A stretch of 64,000 nt of DNA. Origin: Botryotinia globosa. Lineage: Eukaryota; Ascomycota; Leotiomycetes; Helotiales; Sclerotiniaceae. Made by a program: the position numbers and the translations under genes. Under the pieces are notes generated by a model. It ran no database searches. It saw only the letters and a program-made list of their open reading frames with translations, and was not told the DNA's origin. Shown here piece by piece: positions 1 to 10,973 of this stretch (positions within the stretch are counted from its first letter, which is position 1; every line of letters begins with the position of its first letter). The stretch lies in contig RCSZ01000004.1 of the NCBI GenBank assembly GCA_014898425.1, positions 744,001 through 808,000 on the forward strand, in the 5' to 3' direction.

Positions 1-227
1 GATCGATACGTTCCCACCGTATCAGCAGTTTCGGATGTGTTGACCGTAGTATCCATTGAAGACAGGCCAACGGTTCCGATAGTAGCCATGAGTTGCTTAG
101 GAAGTGATCTAAGAGATCTCTGAGCCGAATTTGGTGGTTCTTTATTATCGGATTGTTTTTGAACTCGAGTTCTCAAGGAAGATCTGCGATCCATTTCAGG
201 AGAGGCAGTATTCTTGGGAGAAGACAT
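1..227 (-). CDS. 5' end of an unknown gene, truncated by the window edge
   Basis: The minus strand has an ATG at 225-227 followed by an uninterrupted reading frame of 75 codons that runs off the left edge. The visible N-terminus begins MSSPKNTASPEMDRRSSLRT and is rich in Ser, Arg, Thr and Asn, so it is probably disordered. I see no domain and no signal peptide. It could be the N-terminal tail of a nuclear or regulatory protein, but this is only a composition-based guess. The start is supported by the non-coding, AT-richer sequence just upstream. An intron further inside cannot be excluded. Confidence 0.55.
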   Translation of the reverse strand, partial: MSSPKNTASPEMDRRSSLRTRVQKQSDNKEPPNSAQRSLRSLPKQLMATIGTVGLSSMDTTVNTSETADTVGTYR

Positions 228-1363
228 GGCTAGTGATAGTTTAATATCGGTTCAAGAAGCCGTGTTTCTTTTGAAGAAAAAGTGAGGATGGTGTGGCTTG
301 TCAATGTAATCTGCCAAATCTATCAGAATCGGGCTGTGTTAATAAAACAATGTATGTAAATTGAAATTGGGCAATTTGACGAGCCTTGGTAATTTTCCTT
401 GAAATTTAAGCGAGGATCGATAGTCTCATTTTGTCAATCATGTGAGCGACAATTCACTCTATATTCTTCACGCTAGCAGTAATAAATTATTTCATAGCAT
501 TTGTCTTGAGTATTATTTCAATTTATACACACCTAGGCATATATTAAATGACTTCACAACAGCTACACTAGTGTGAAATTCCTTATTTCATTCTGTTCAC
601 CAGTCTAGACAGCTAAAGTTCTGTGATAGTTTAGCTCCCTCATTCATCTAGTACAGTCAGGTATAACAGATGACTTGAGATCATTCACTTTACTTTGTAT
701 AACTCTACTAGTTGGCTAATTTGGCTCTCATAAACGGTCAACCAGTTCCCCACTAGTGGAAAGTGAATTGTTTTTGTGAAATTTCCACACTAATTGTATT
801 ACAGTATCTAATCTTATTAATTTCAGTAAGAAGTGCTATCAAAATCTCATAGAGATAATTCGCTTTCTCGGGATATTCGCTTTTCCCGAATAGGAACTTG
901 TTGACTGCTTATAAAAGGCGACTAATCATAACCTTGAAACTTCAAGAGATAATTCTTTGAAATATACCTAGGTACGCACTTGTAATAACTATCCCTGTGA
1001 TGTTTCTTGAGAGAATCAATCAAATTCAATCTCTTATGAAAGAAGGTTGAGTAATTTTTATCTATACGCTAGTAACAAGAACAATCGATCCAGATGAGAA
1101 CCAAGATATCCGGAAAGAGTAGTATTGAAACATTATTTGAAACGAACAACGAACACATCATAGAAGTTAACACTTGTATTTGAAGATAAAATGTCACATC
1201 AATTTCAATTACAAGCAAATGGGCTATCAGAAAACATGACCTTGTGTATAAACTTTACTAGTAAATCATGTATTTAAGAAAACAGAACCAAATTCCATTG
1301 CAGTAACAGAATATACGTCATCCATAACAATTCTCCAAGCATCGAAATCATCATCACTAACCC
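228..1363. other. Intergenic region
   Basis: About 1.1 kb of AT-rich sequence between the start of the left-edge gene and the stop of the charged coiled-coil gene. No convincing reading frame is present. It should hold the promoter of the left-edge gene and the 3' end of the next gene. It contains one copy of the palindrome ACCTAGGT at 966-973. Confidence 0.6.
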
Positions 1364-4300
1364 TTACTTCCCCATCACCGGAGCCTCAAAAACCCCCTCA
1401 AACGCCTCCGCAAGCCAAGTCTTCCTATCCGCCGGCATCCTCAGCGCTCCCTTCCCAGGCCAGCCCTCTATCCACCCCGCCATCCCATCCGCCTCCCTAA
1501 CACACTCTTTCCAATCCCCCTCTCTCACATTCTCACCCGCCTCCACCATAACCACCACCACACTTTCCCAGTCCCTAAACCCCTCTTCCACCAACGTCTT
1601 ACTCCCATTCTTCAACCACCTCCTCTCAATTCTCAACCTCACAGCTTTCTTCTCCCCCACCTTTGCCTTTTGTACGATCGCGGAAAGATGTCGTTTCAAC
1701 TGCGACACATTCCACAACACCGGAATATCATGACACGCCAAATAATGCGGCGGCGCCGCACCCGACAAATGCTGCTTCGCCGAACTAAAAATCGTAAGAT
1801 TGATACTGATTTTTCGGCGAGCAGCAGAATCCGCAGCATAAGAATGCATCCAAGCTATATCTACAGGGGCCAATTCGTAGTCTGCGGGGATAGGAGTGCG
1901 AATAGATGGAGACGGAGCATCGGAAGCTACGTTTCCAGCTATCCCTTGCAAATGCGTAGGACCTCTTAAATTCAGCCAGGAGAGATCGGGAAAATTGATT
2001 CTGCCGGTGATGTTTTGGAAAATTCCGCCTCCCTGAGCCTTATTCGCAAGTGCAGCTGCGGCAGCTGCTGCTTCTTTCTCCTTCTTATCCTTCTCTTTTT
2101 TCTCACGTTCCTTTCTCTCCTTTCTGAGATCAGGATTTTGAACTTCTGACTGGAGATTTTCTACTCTCACTGATTTTTCAATCTCTTCTTTTTCCTTCTG
2201 TTTCTTCGCAATTCGATCGCGTGCCAATCGATCTTCCTCCAATTTTTTCAAATGTTCTTCTCTTTCTATCCGATCTTTCTCCTTTTGCTGCGCAGCTTTT
2301 TCAAGTTGAAGCTTGTCCTGACGATTCACGTTTTCACCTAACAATCGATCATCCTCATCTCTCTTCTCTTGCTCCAGACGTTTCTGTTTCTCGTTCTCTT
2401 TCTGCAGAAGTTCATTACGTTCAAGCTCCTTCTGCAAACGTTCAATTTCTTCATCTGCCAATCGATCGGCCTCCGCTTTCTCCAGACGTTCAATTTCTTC
2501 GCGTTCTTTGAGCTTCTGCTCACGCAGATCTGCCGCTAATTTTCTTCTCTCCTCCCGAACCCTAAGTCGCTCAATTCTCTCCTTATCTTTAAGATCCTTA
2601 GCCCTCCGTTCATCCGAAAGTGTTTTCCTTCGAAGTGCCTCCTGTGCCTCTTTCTCCACTCTTTCACGCTCTTTCCGCTCGCATTCATCTCTATAATCTT
2701 TTAACATTTTGTCTACTTTTTCTTGGTATTGCTCTCTCTTCTCTGCTTCCTCTTGAGCAGCCTTCTGCAATTTTGCACGTTTTGCCACAGCTTCTGCTTT
2801 TTGCTCCGCAGTCAGCGCCGGCCTGTTTTTCAATTCATCTGCCCTCTCCTGAGCCAAACGATCACGTTCTCTAGTTTCACGTTCTCGTTCCTCGCGTGCT
2901 AAGCGCTCGGCTTCATCTCTGGCCGCATAATCTACTCCCGGTTTATCTTTTGCCGCCTCCGCCTCCGCCTCCTTTTTCCTCTTCGCAAGTGCTTTTTTAT
3001 CTCGTATTCGGGCAGCCTCGAGATCTTTCTGCTCTGCAAATCTCTTTTTCATGCGTGCTCTTCGGGCAGATTCAGTCTCCGCAGGTGGTTTCTCCGCAGG
3101 TGGTTTCTCCGCAGGTGGTTTCTCCGCAGGTGGTTTCTCCGCAGGTGGTTTCTCCGTAGGTGGTTTCTCCGCAGGTTTGCCCTTGTCCTTGGCCGTATTT
3201 TCTTCAGGCTTGTCCTTGCCCTTGCCTGCATTATCTTTCCGCTCAAGTTCCTCTAAAAACTTGCGCATGATCTCTTTCAAAGAATCATCTACATCCTTGT
3301 TGTCCTGCTTTGAATCCACCTCACCTGCCGGCTTGGAAAGGCCGGCCCCTCCAGCTTTTTTCAGGAGACCGTTTTTTATCGTGTTCAGGATATCTCCAGC
3401 AAAATCTATTGGTGCACCTGGTTTTTTCTTGTCGTCCTTATCTTTCAAATCTTTAGCAATCTTGTCCCTAGCAATTTTATCGGCTTTTGCTTTTTCTTCT
3501 CTCTCCCTATTGATCTGATCTCTGACAGCCATCTCCCTTGCCTCTCTCTCTTTCCTCTCCTTTTCGGCTTTGTTTTCTTTGTCGATTTTGTTTCTTTTTT
3601 CCTCCTCCTCCTTTTTCTTCTCTTCGGCTTCAGCTTCGCCTCTTGTCGTTTCCTCATCATTCAATCCTTGTTTCCTAAGTCTTTCAGCTTCTTCCCAGGC
3701 AGCCACCTCTTCAAGATCCCTCTTCTCTTTGGCCCTTTCCCTCTGCTGGCGCTCCTTCTCTTCGAGAGCCTCCAGCTCCTCTTTGGGCATCATTGCTCGC
3801 GCAATAATTTTTTCTAATCTTTTCTCCGCGGCTTGAATCCGCTTTTGCTTTTCCGCCTCTTCGGCTGGATCAATCGGAACAAGATTCATAACTCTCTTTT
3901 CTTTCTCCCGCATCAACTCCGAATCAATAAGTTGGCCATCACCTGTCCTGACTACCTCTTCGTTACGTCTGACCATCGCCATATATTCCAAGAAATCTGC
4001 AACCTCACGATCCGTTTCAAAACTAAGACTTGATCGTTGTTCTTGAATCGACGAAAGAGAGTTGTCGGCTCTAAATGGTGAACCAGGACGTGGCTCAGGA
4101 AGTGGTATGTTCTCTTCTTCTTCGGTTGAATTTGTCCGAGAGTCTGTTTCCGCAGAATCTTCCGGAGCCAAAGATACATCAACGGTCTCAGCCGTCTCAG
4201 CTGCTCCACTATCTCCAGCTACTTTAGGCGCTCTGCGGACACTGAGTAGACCTTTTCTCGTTGAATCTTTTTCACCTTGTGTAGATGGTTCAGGTATGAC

Positions 4301-6333
4301 GGCTCCCTTAGCTTTGAGAGCCGCTACGAGTCCAGAAAAATCCACCCGTTTTCTTTGCCCCGCCACTGGTGGTACGCTTGGCGCATCACGTACTCCCTCA
4401 ATATCCTCGAGTGTCTTATCCACTTCGGCATCTTCAGCCTTTTTCTTTGCTACCGTTGCTGCTAGAGCGTCCGCAAATTGACGCTTCTTTGCCTCTTCCT
4501 CTTCTTTATTTCGCTCATCAAGTTGACGTAATTTCAAGAGCTTTTCCTCAGCTTCAGCTTCCGATTTAAGCCAAGCATCTTGCCTATCAGCCTTCAGCTC
4601 ATCCGCTTGTTCTTTCCACAGATTTGTCAATTCTTTGTTTCTCTCGAGTAATATGGGTCGACGAATATCTTGGAAAGCTTCCCAATATATGTCTCTCTCT
4701 TCCGAATCGGAGAATGTACCAATGTGATCAAAAAGATCTTCCAGTTCCTCTGGCGCATCTTCTTTTTCCCATTTATCTCTCAGAAGCTGTTCAGCAAAAG
4801 ACTCTCGAAGTACCATAGGTTTCGGATGTTGTACAGGTGCCGCGAAATGATGTCCAACCGGTATATTTAGTGCCGCTCGCTCGGTAGGCGTCATATCAAA
4901 AACCTTTCTCCAAATGGAATCACGACGCATATGCTTTTGGAGTTTTACTTGTTCGACCTTTTCTTCAAGTTCGACTTCGCGATCCAATTCTTGAAGTAGG
5001 TCCTGGAGTCTGGTTTTCACAAGGACATTTGTTTCCAACTCCACATTTTTTCTGAATGCATTCCGATTTTGCCGTTTGTCTTCCAACCTGATAGCTTTCT
5101 TGATATCAAGTGTGCAATTGATGATGACGTTTCGCAATTTGAGTACCCTGCTCTTTTCGGTTTCAATTTTGAGCTGGCGACTCGCTGCACCTCTCTGTGC
5201 AAAAAGCCATGCCAGATGTTTTTCGCGTGCATCATACAGATCATTTTGAGCCCAACCTTCGAGTTCTTGAGCTGCTGTTTTGCTTTCGGAGCTTCTACCA
5301 CGGTCTACCCATTCCTTGAACTTTTCTTCGACAGTAAGTGAATCTGCAGGTTCGGCAGCCCATCTGCGATACTTTTCACTTTGGCCTGGAGAAGTCTACT
5401 TATGTCAGTACTTGTAATTGCGAAGAATATACCACATGCACTTACATTTGGATCATGCGGTAGAGCATTTTGGACAGGGCGTCTTGAAGGAGATGTGCCG
5501 TATAAACTACCCGAATCATCCCCTATAGGTTCCAGAGCAGCTGATTTGTCTTCTTCCGCAGTAGGTTGTTTTCCATTATCCGAATCCTCACCACCAGGTA
5601 ACACAGTCTTCTTCTGACTCTCGAAATTTTCCGCGTCCTTACTACCCATCGAACTTCTTTCAGCAATCGGGGAGAGTTTAAGATTTCCCCGCGGTTTTCG
5701 TTGTTGTCCACCTCGCCCGCCCGATCTACCAACTTGCGAAGGGTAAACTTCCTCTGCCCTACCCAAAGGCGTCGTTGCTTTTGTAGTATCGAGGGGTTTC
5801 ATCGCCGGTACAGGAACCTTGGTGCCCCAAGCTCTTTTTGCCTGACGCTCTGCTTTCGATTCTTGAATCCCAGTCTGAACCCGAGTCGATACCACAGCTT
5901 GTATTCTGGCCATATCATAAGATCCATCTGGATTTTTGAACTGTGAAATATCCAGTGCTTGTCTTTTCGGTTTTACAGGAGAAGGGATCTTGAAATCCAA
6001 ATCCTTATCAGCCTCCGCAGGTTTGGGACTCGGCTGTTCTGTACCCTGAGCCGGTCTTCCAATGCCAGATAAATCAATCTTGCCATCTCCCGTTCCCGGC
6101 AATCCAGGACCACCTCCTCCACCAAGACCACCAGCAAAAACTTGCGGACGAATTGGAGGCCGTTCATCAGGATCTTGAATTGTTCCTGAAAGATCAGCCG
6201 AGTCGCGACTGCTGAGACTACGTCCAACCTCCGTTTTGTCATTTAGGCTTTGCGCCTTTCCTTCTGATAAATTCAACGAACCGGTCCCCGAGTACGATAA
6301 ATCTCGTCTGCGGCGTCCAGTCATGTCGGCCAT
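1364..6333 (-). CDS. Large charged coiled-coil protein with PAEKP repeats, function unknown
   Basis: Two exons, 5446-6333 and 1364-5395, are joined by a 50-nt intron (GTAAGT donor at 5445, TACTGAC branch, TAG acceptor). Phase is kept and the product is about 1639 residues. The N-terminal 300 residues are Gly/Pro/Ser-rich (GGLGGGGGPGLPG). After a Trp-containing segment comes a long Lys/Glu/Arg-rich stretch with almost continuous heptad-like helices, broken by six PAEKP pentapeptides. A more mixed C-terminal segment of about 200 residues looks folded (LPADRKTWLAEAFEGVFEAP region). No transmembrane helix or enzyme motif is seen. An ATG at 6351 is an alternative start (MKFGYS...). Resemblance to caldesmon- or reticulocyte-binding-like proteins would be compositional only. 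I do not recognise the family. Confidence 0.8.
3081..3170 (-). repeat. Six 15-bp coding repeats (PAEKP)
   Basis: Six nearly identical 15-bp units lie in frame inside the large coiled-coil gene and encode tandem PAEKP pentapeptides. The last plus-strand unit differs by one base (GTAGG instead of GCAGG), giving PTEKP. Because the unit is a multiple of three, copy-number change would keep the frame. Confidence 0.95.
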
Positions 6334-6814
6334 GCTGTATCCAAATTTCATTGTCCTTAAAAACTTTACGTGTGCGATAAAAACTTTGCGGTAAAGCGAT
6401 CGATTGCAGCAACAATTATTTGCCGTGTAGACATAGATTATATAGCTGGCTTTATGCATTGCGACCTCTTTGTTGGGTTCTAACTTGATCCGGCCATCAA
6501 GATCGTAGTCGTGATTGATTGTTTTTTTCCCCAAATTTCAAATCTTACTTACAAAGAAATGTGTTACGAACCGGAATTGGTCACACACCTTTGATCCTTC
6601 TCTTCAAATAGCCATAGCAGCCATAAGCCAACAACGTAGCTTTATCCAATGCCATGGGTATGATCAATGCGATTGTAAAACCGTGTCCGAAAAAACCATG
6701 ACAAATCACTAGCCATGTCCATAGAAGATAAGATATATGCGAGCAAGTACGATCAGGATGGGGACTCTGACCGCAAAAGGCAGGCAATCTAGACCATGGA
6801 CAATAATCGACCGC
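6334..6814. other. Intergenic region
   Basis: This stretch lies upstream of the coiled-coil gene and downstream of the 2EXR gene, both on the minus strand. The frame of the coiled-coil gene stays open for some distance upstream of its start, so part of this may be 5' leader or a longer N-terminus. Nothing else is recognised. Confidence 0.5.
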
Positions 6815-7726
6815 TCAAATTGTCGCAGGCTCCACTTTCTCGACTTTACAAATAAGACGAATTCGATTTACAGCCTTTCTCGCCTCCCGCCGTTGCTCGA
6901 AGGTATGCATTGTCGCTTCTTGACGCAAAAATTTACGTCCACCCCACCATTGTTGATCAAGATCAACGAGTTGAGCAAGGAAATGTGCAGCGATACCTTG
7001 CGAAACGGTTGCCGCCTGGAAGTCATTCCCCACTGCATTGAAATGCATGCCATGAAGCCATGTTTTATTTCCACGTGAAATCAATGGTATCGAACCGAAT
7101 TCAACGATTTCTCGTCTGGAATTGGAATTTTCCGTCCCTTTATTATAAAAGATAACAAAATCATCAATATTATGACTCCAGGGAAGTGTACCCAGCAGTT
7201 CCTGCGATATTCGCGCGAGCCAACTACAATTCTTCGCTGCCCCTAAACTTTCAACGTCTCCTATATTCCAGCCCAAATATTTCAGTCCATTTTTCAGACA
7301 TGTTTTGCGTAGTTGCATCTCACTAAGAAGTGTTCCTGCATCATAAAAAGGTCCCCCACGAATCATAAAATCAATCATTGAGCTGAAACATAATCGATCT
7401 ATCTTCCAATTGATATAAAGTTGAGATCCCTTCAGTGGTCCGCCAAGTACTTTAGGTGAAAAGTCTACATAGCTATAATATTTGAGGGCTTCTTCCCTAA
7501 ACTCTCTGTTGACATGTAGGATGGATGGAGGCTTGGTGTGCGTAACTCTTAAAGATCCACTGCCAACAGTGGATGTCGAACGTCTTCCCACGTTATCATC
7601 ACCCTCTCGGAATGAACGATATGATACATCGATATTTCTTTGCTGGCAACAATCGAACTCCAAGATGAGGAGACGAACTTCCAGAGGAAGATCCCTAAAA
7701 AATGTAAACGTGCTTAAGGTCGCCAT
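6815..7726 (-). CDS. 2EXR domain protein
   Basis: A single-exon gene of 303 residues starting at the ATG at 7724-7726. The N-terminus FTFFRDLPLEVRLLILEF matches the start of the fungal 2EXR domain (F-x-x-F-x-x-LP-x-E-x-R-x-x-I), and PPSILHVNREFREEALKYY matches its second conserved block. 2EXR proteins are a large, expanded and mostly uncharacterised fungal family whose first helix resembles an F-box. The frame is open further upstream, but the motif begins only eight residues after the chosen Met, so that start is natural. A second intact 2EXR gene and a broken one lie near the right end of the window. The biological role cannot be inferred. Confidence 0.8.
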   Translation of the reverse strand: MATLSTFTFFRDLPLEVRLLILEFDCCQQRNIDVSYRSFREGDDNVGRRSTSTVGSGSLRVTHTKPPSILHVNREFREEALKYYSYVDFSPKVLGGPLKGSQLYINWKIDRLCFSSMIDFMIRGGPFYDAGTLLSEMQLRKTCLKNGLKYLGWNIGDVESLGAAKNCSWLARISQELLGTLPWSHNIDDFVIFYNKGTENSNSRREIVEFGSIPLISRGNKTWLHGMHFNAVGNDFQAATVSQGIAAHFLAQLVDLDQQWWGGRKFLRQEATMHTFEQRREARKAVNRIRLICKVEKVEPATI

Positions 7727-8763
7727 CGTTGTTCCTAAAATTATAGTGTGAACACAACGAACGGTCTCTGAACCGGAACGATGCCGAATTCTCGAGAATG
7801 ATAATGAATTAAAGAGTCGGATGATAAGACCTACTTCGAGTATGAGAATCTTAATGATTTGAAAAGGTATTAAGAGAGCTTTCGAGGAAGGGATGGATAG
7901 AAGTAATGGGGAAAATATCAAGAAAGTGGTAATAGGATCAACAGAAGAATCGTAAATAAATTTGTTGAAGAGGAAATCAGAGTTGCTACGAGGAGAAGTG
8001 TCTGAAAAGTATTATTCTTATAGACTTATAATCAGTGATACTAACTAGTAGCCGAGAAACTATAAATCCCCAGAGAATGATCATCCTTACCCTTAATCAG
8101 CGTGAAGCAAACGGAAAAACACCGTTTACATAAGCTGAGCCTAGTATCTGATTGGTCAGTCATTTTGTACGAAATGAACCATTACCTCTAGACTGGTGTC
8201 TAGCTGCCAACAATCCAGGCTTTGACGTCGCTACTTATTACTCATTTTCGAAAGGACTCCTCTTATTCCACAACAGGGCAGGTTCCATGAATAGTTGAAC
8301 ACCATCATGTTCTGATATCCATGCCCAGACATGAACTTCCCACAGATTATCCGACTAGGTCAATGAAGGACCATTAATAAGAGAGCTTCTCCCACTTGGG
8401 GGCTGAAGTTGTTGTGTGGTCAGTCAATAGTGGTTAGAGTAGGAGGGAGGGTGTAATAACCCTAAAACGGCTTTGATAACATAAGATGCCTCAGGATCAC
8501 AGTACGTATCAGTCAGTAGTAGGATAGGGTATGCGCTCAATTCATCTCAACTACAGTAAATGAAACGAAAACAAGACAGGGTAGTGGAGGTAGGTCCATC
8601 ACGTGTGAGTCGGCGAACGAAAAGAATTGCAAGCATTGACCACCCTATCTATCATTCAATCATTCCACATCCTGCCAACAATCGATCATTCTGTCGACCA
8701 TTCATACTATACATTTCGTTCTTCCAATCGTTCGAACCATCTACCAACTCCAATCCCAGCAGC
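7727..8763. other. Intergenic region
   Basis: About 1 kb containing the promoter of the 2EXR gene and the 3' region of the pyruvate dehydrogenase gene. An open frame over 8560-9102 on the plus strand overlaps the opposite-strand dehydrogenase gene and is not credible. I see no RNA gene or repeat. Confidence 0.55.
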
Positions 8764-10175
8764 CTAATAATAGTAGTTCTCATCGTTCGTCCTTCCTCTC
8801 ATGTATTGAGGCTCGCTTCCTCGTACGTAGATATCCTCGTACAAAATTTGTGGGGTCGCATCTGGGAAAGGCATCTCTTCGGCCTCCTTAACCTCCGCAT
8901 CGACCTTGGCTCTTGCCTCCTTGTCAATGGACTTCAACTCATCCTCGGTAGTAACGTTCCATTCGATCAACTTTTGTTTCAGACCAGCGATTGGATCTTG
9001 GGTGCTACGCATACGTTGAATTTCCTCACGAGTGCGGTATGTGGTTCCTGGATCGGACATGGAGTGTCCTCCATAACGGTATGTGACATATTCGAGAACT
9101 AATGGACCGTTACCAGCGTTGGCGTATTCCTTGGCGTGCTTGACAGCAGCCTTAACAGCGAGAGCATCCATTCCGTTGACCTTAAGACCTGGAATGTATT
9201 GACCACGCTTGTAGTAATCGGTAAGAGCAGAGGATCTGTTGGCTGCGGTACCCATACCATATTTGTTGTCTGAAACAATTAGTATACCCTCAGCCTCATA
9301 TTCAGGTCAAATACTTACTCTCACAACCGAAGAGAACTGGCAACTTCCATAATTTAGCCATGTTGAAAGCCTCGAAGACTTGACCTTGGTTACTGGCACC
9401 ATCACCGTACAAGGCAACAGAGACATTCTTGTTGCCATTGTATTGATGAGCAAAAGCCAAACCAGCACCAACTGGAACTTGGGCACCGACAATACCATTT
9501 CCACCATAGAAACCCTTGGTGAACATGTGCATGGAACCACCCTTTCCGTAGGCGATGCCCTCACGACGACCCAACAATTCACCGATGATAGATTTCACAG
9601 AAGCACCGCGCATGAGAGCGAAACCGTGACATCTGTAGGCAGTAATGATGTCGTCTTCCTTGGTAAGAGAGTGTTCGATACCGACGGCGACGGCTTCTTG
9701 ACCAGTTGACAAATGGCAGAAACCACGAATTTTCTTCTCCTTGTAGAGTCTATCGGCTGCCATTTCCATACGACTAAATTTTCCCATCAGCGGAATCTTC
9801 GGTCGTGATACCAAATCATATTCTTACCGCATAGAAACCATATCGATATACATCTGCTTCAACTCTTTCTTGGTGGTCTCCATGGTGTAGGATGGAGGAT
9901 CGAGCTCGTAGGTCTCAAAAGACTCGTCCGATAATTGTAATGTGAATGGCTTATCATCTTCCTATAGTCCCAGAAAATCATTAATATACAAATTCCGTGC
10001 ATGCAATCATCAATTGGGATAGCTCAACAGGAAATCTTACCTGGGGAACAGCATCTTTATCGGCGTGCGCAGAGGCGGCGTCTGTGGTAACCGTTCTCTT
10101 TACGAGAGCAGCTCTGGAAATGGCATTCCTGCGCAGAGGTGCGGCAGATCGTGCCTTCAATGCTCTCGAGAACAT
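8764..10175 (-). CDS. PDA1: Pyruvate dehydrogenase E1 component, alpha subunit, mitochondrial
   Basis: Four exons (10041-10175, 9828-9961, 9319-9773, 8764-9269) give 409 residues, the usual length for fungal E1 alpha. The protein decarboxylates pyruvate with thiamine diphosphate and passes the acetyl group to the lipoyl domain of E2 in the mitochondrial matrix. The first 30 or so residues ([20 protein letters not shown]) form an Arg-rich amphipathic presequence. The thiamine diphosphate motif is present as [17 protein letters not shown], followed by [16 protein letters not shown]. The regulatory phosphorylation-loop region [20 protein letters not shown] is intact. Introns of 79, 54 and 49 nt have canonical ends and all junctions restore conserved family sequence. 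Confidence 0.97.
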
Positions 10176-10973
10176 GGTTGTGGTGGTAGAGAATGTGTTG
10201 TAGGGAGTGAGGGAGGCGGAAGATAACTCGTGGAAATTTCTCAGCAGCTGCCAAACAAAAGATGTTGATGGTTGGGATGCTTCGATTAGAGTAGTCCCAT
10301 TTTGGTTTAGTTGGAACAGATTGTTCCTCAAGCTTCCGATCCAGAATCACGTGTAACGGATCTTTTCGAGCCCGACAATTCACAGTTCGGCCTTACTTGC
10401 GGACCCTCTTGGCTATAACTCGGGTTTCCATGTTCAGTCTTCATTTCATCGATCAGTCAAGAAGAAAAGCCAAAGCATAGATTTGATTCTTTCGCATTTT
10501 TACTATGCTACCCTACCAACTCAAAGGACAAGCTTAAGCAAGTAACTCCCTGACCTTGGGGAATCCCTAATGCAAATTCTCTCGATGCTACGCCGTTAAA
10601 TTCTTCCCTTTGAACTGTCCCCCTTTCCTTTGCCCTAATGGTATTTGAGCTATTAAAAATCATCTGTACTATTCTTCCAACCAGTCAAATGAAAAACGCC
10701 TTGCCCCAGATGCTTCTTTGCTTCTTGATAAACAAGTCTTCTGTGCTTTGATCAATCAGAGGTCAATCAATATGGACATAAAATAGATAAGTGATGTATG
10801 AGGATTGCGAAAGGATGATAGTGAAATCTGTGAGACCGTATTCTCTCACAGTATCGTAATCATCTCTCAATGGAGAAGTGGTGGAAGTGACGATAAAATC
10901 CATGACCCAGTACGTGAACGAAGCAATCAGAATTAGTGAGTGCTTTTTATATAGATTAGTTAAATGGCCTGGA
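10176..10973. other. Intergenic region / promoter of PDA1
   Basis: About 800 bp lie between the E1 alpha start and the stop of the F-box/WD40 gene. It should contain the E1 alpha promoter. No coding frame or RNA gene is recognised. Confidence 0.55.
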
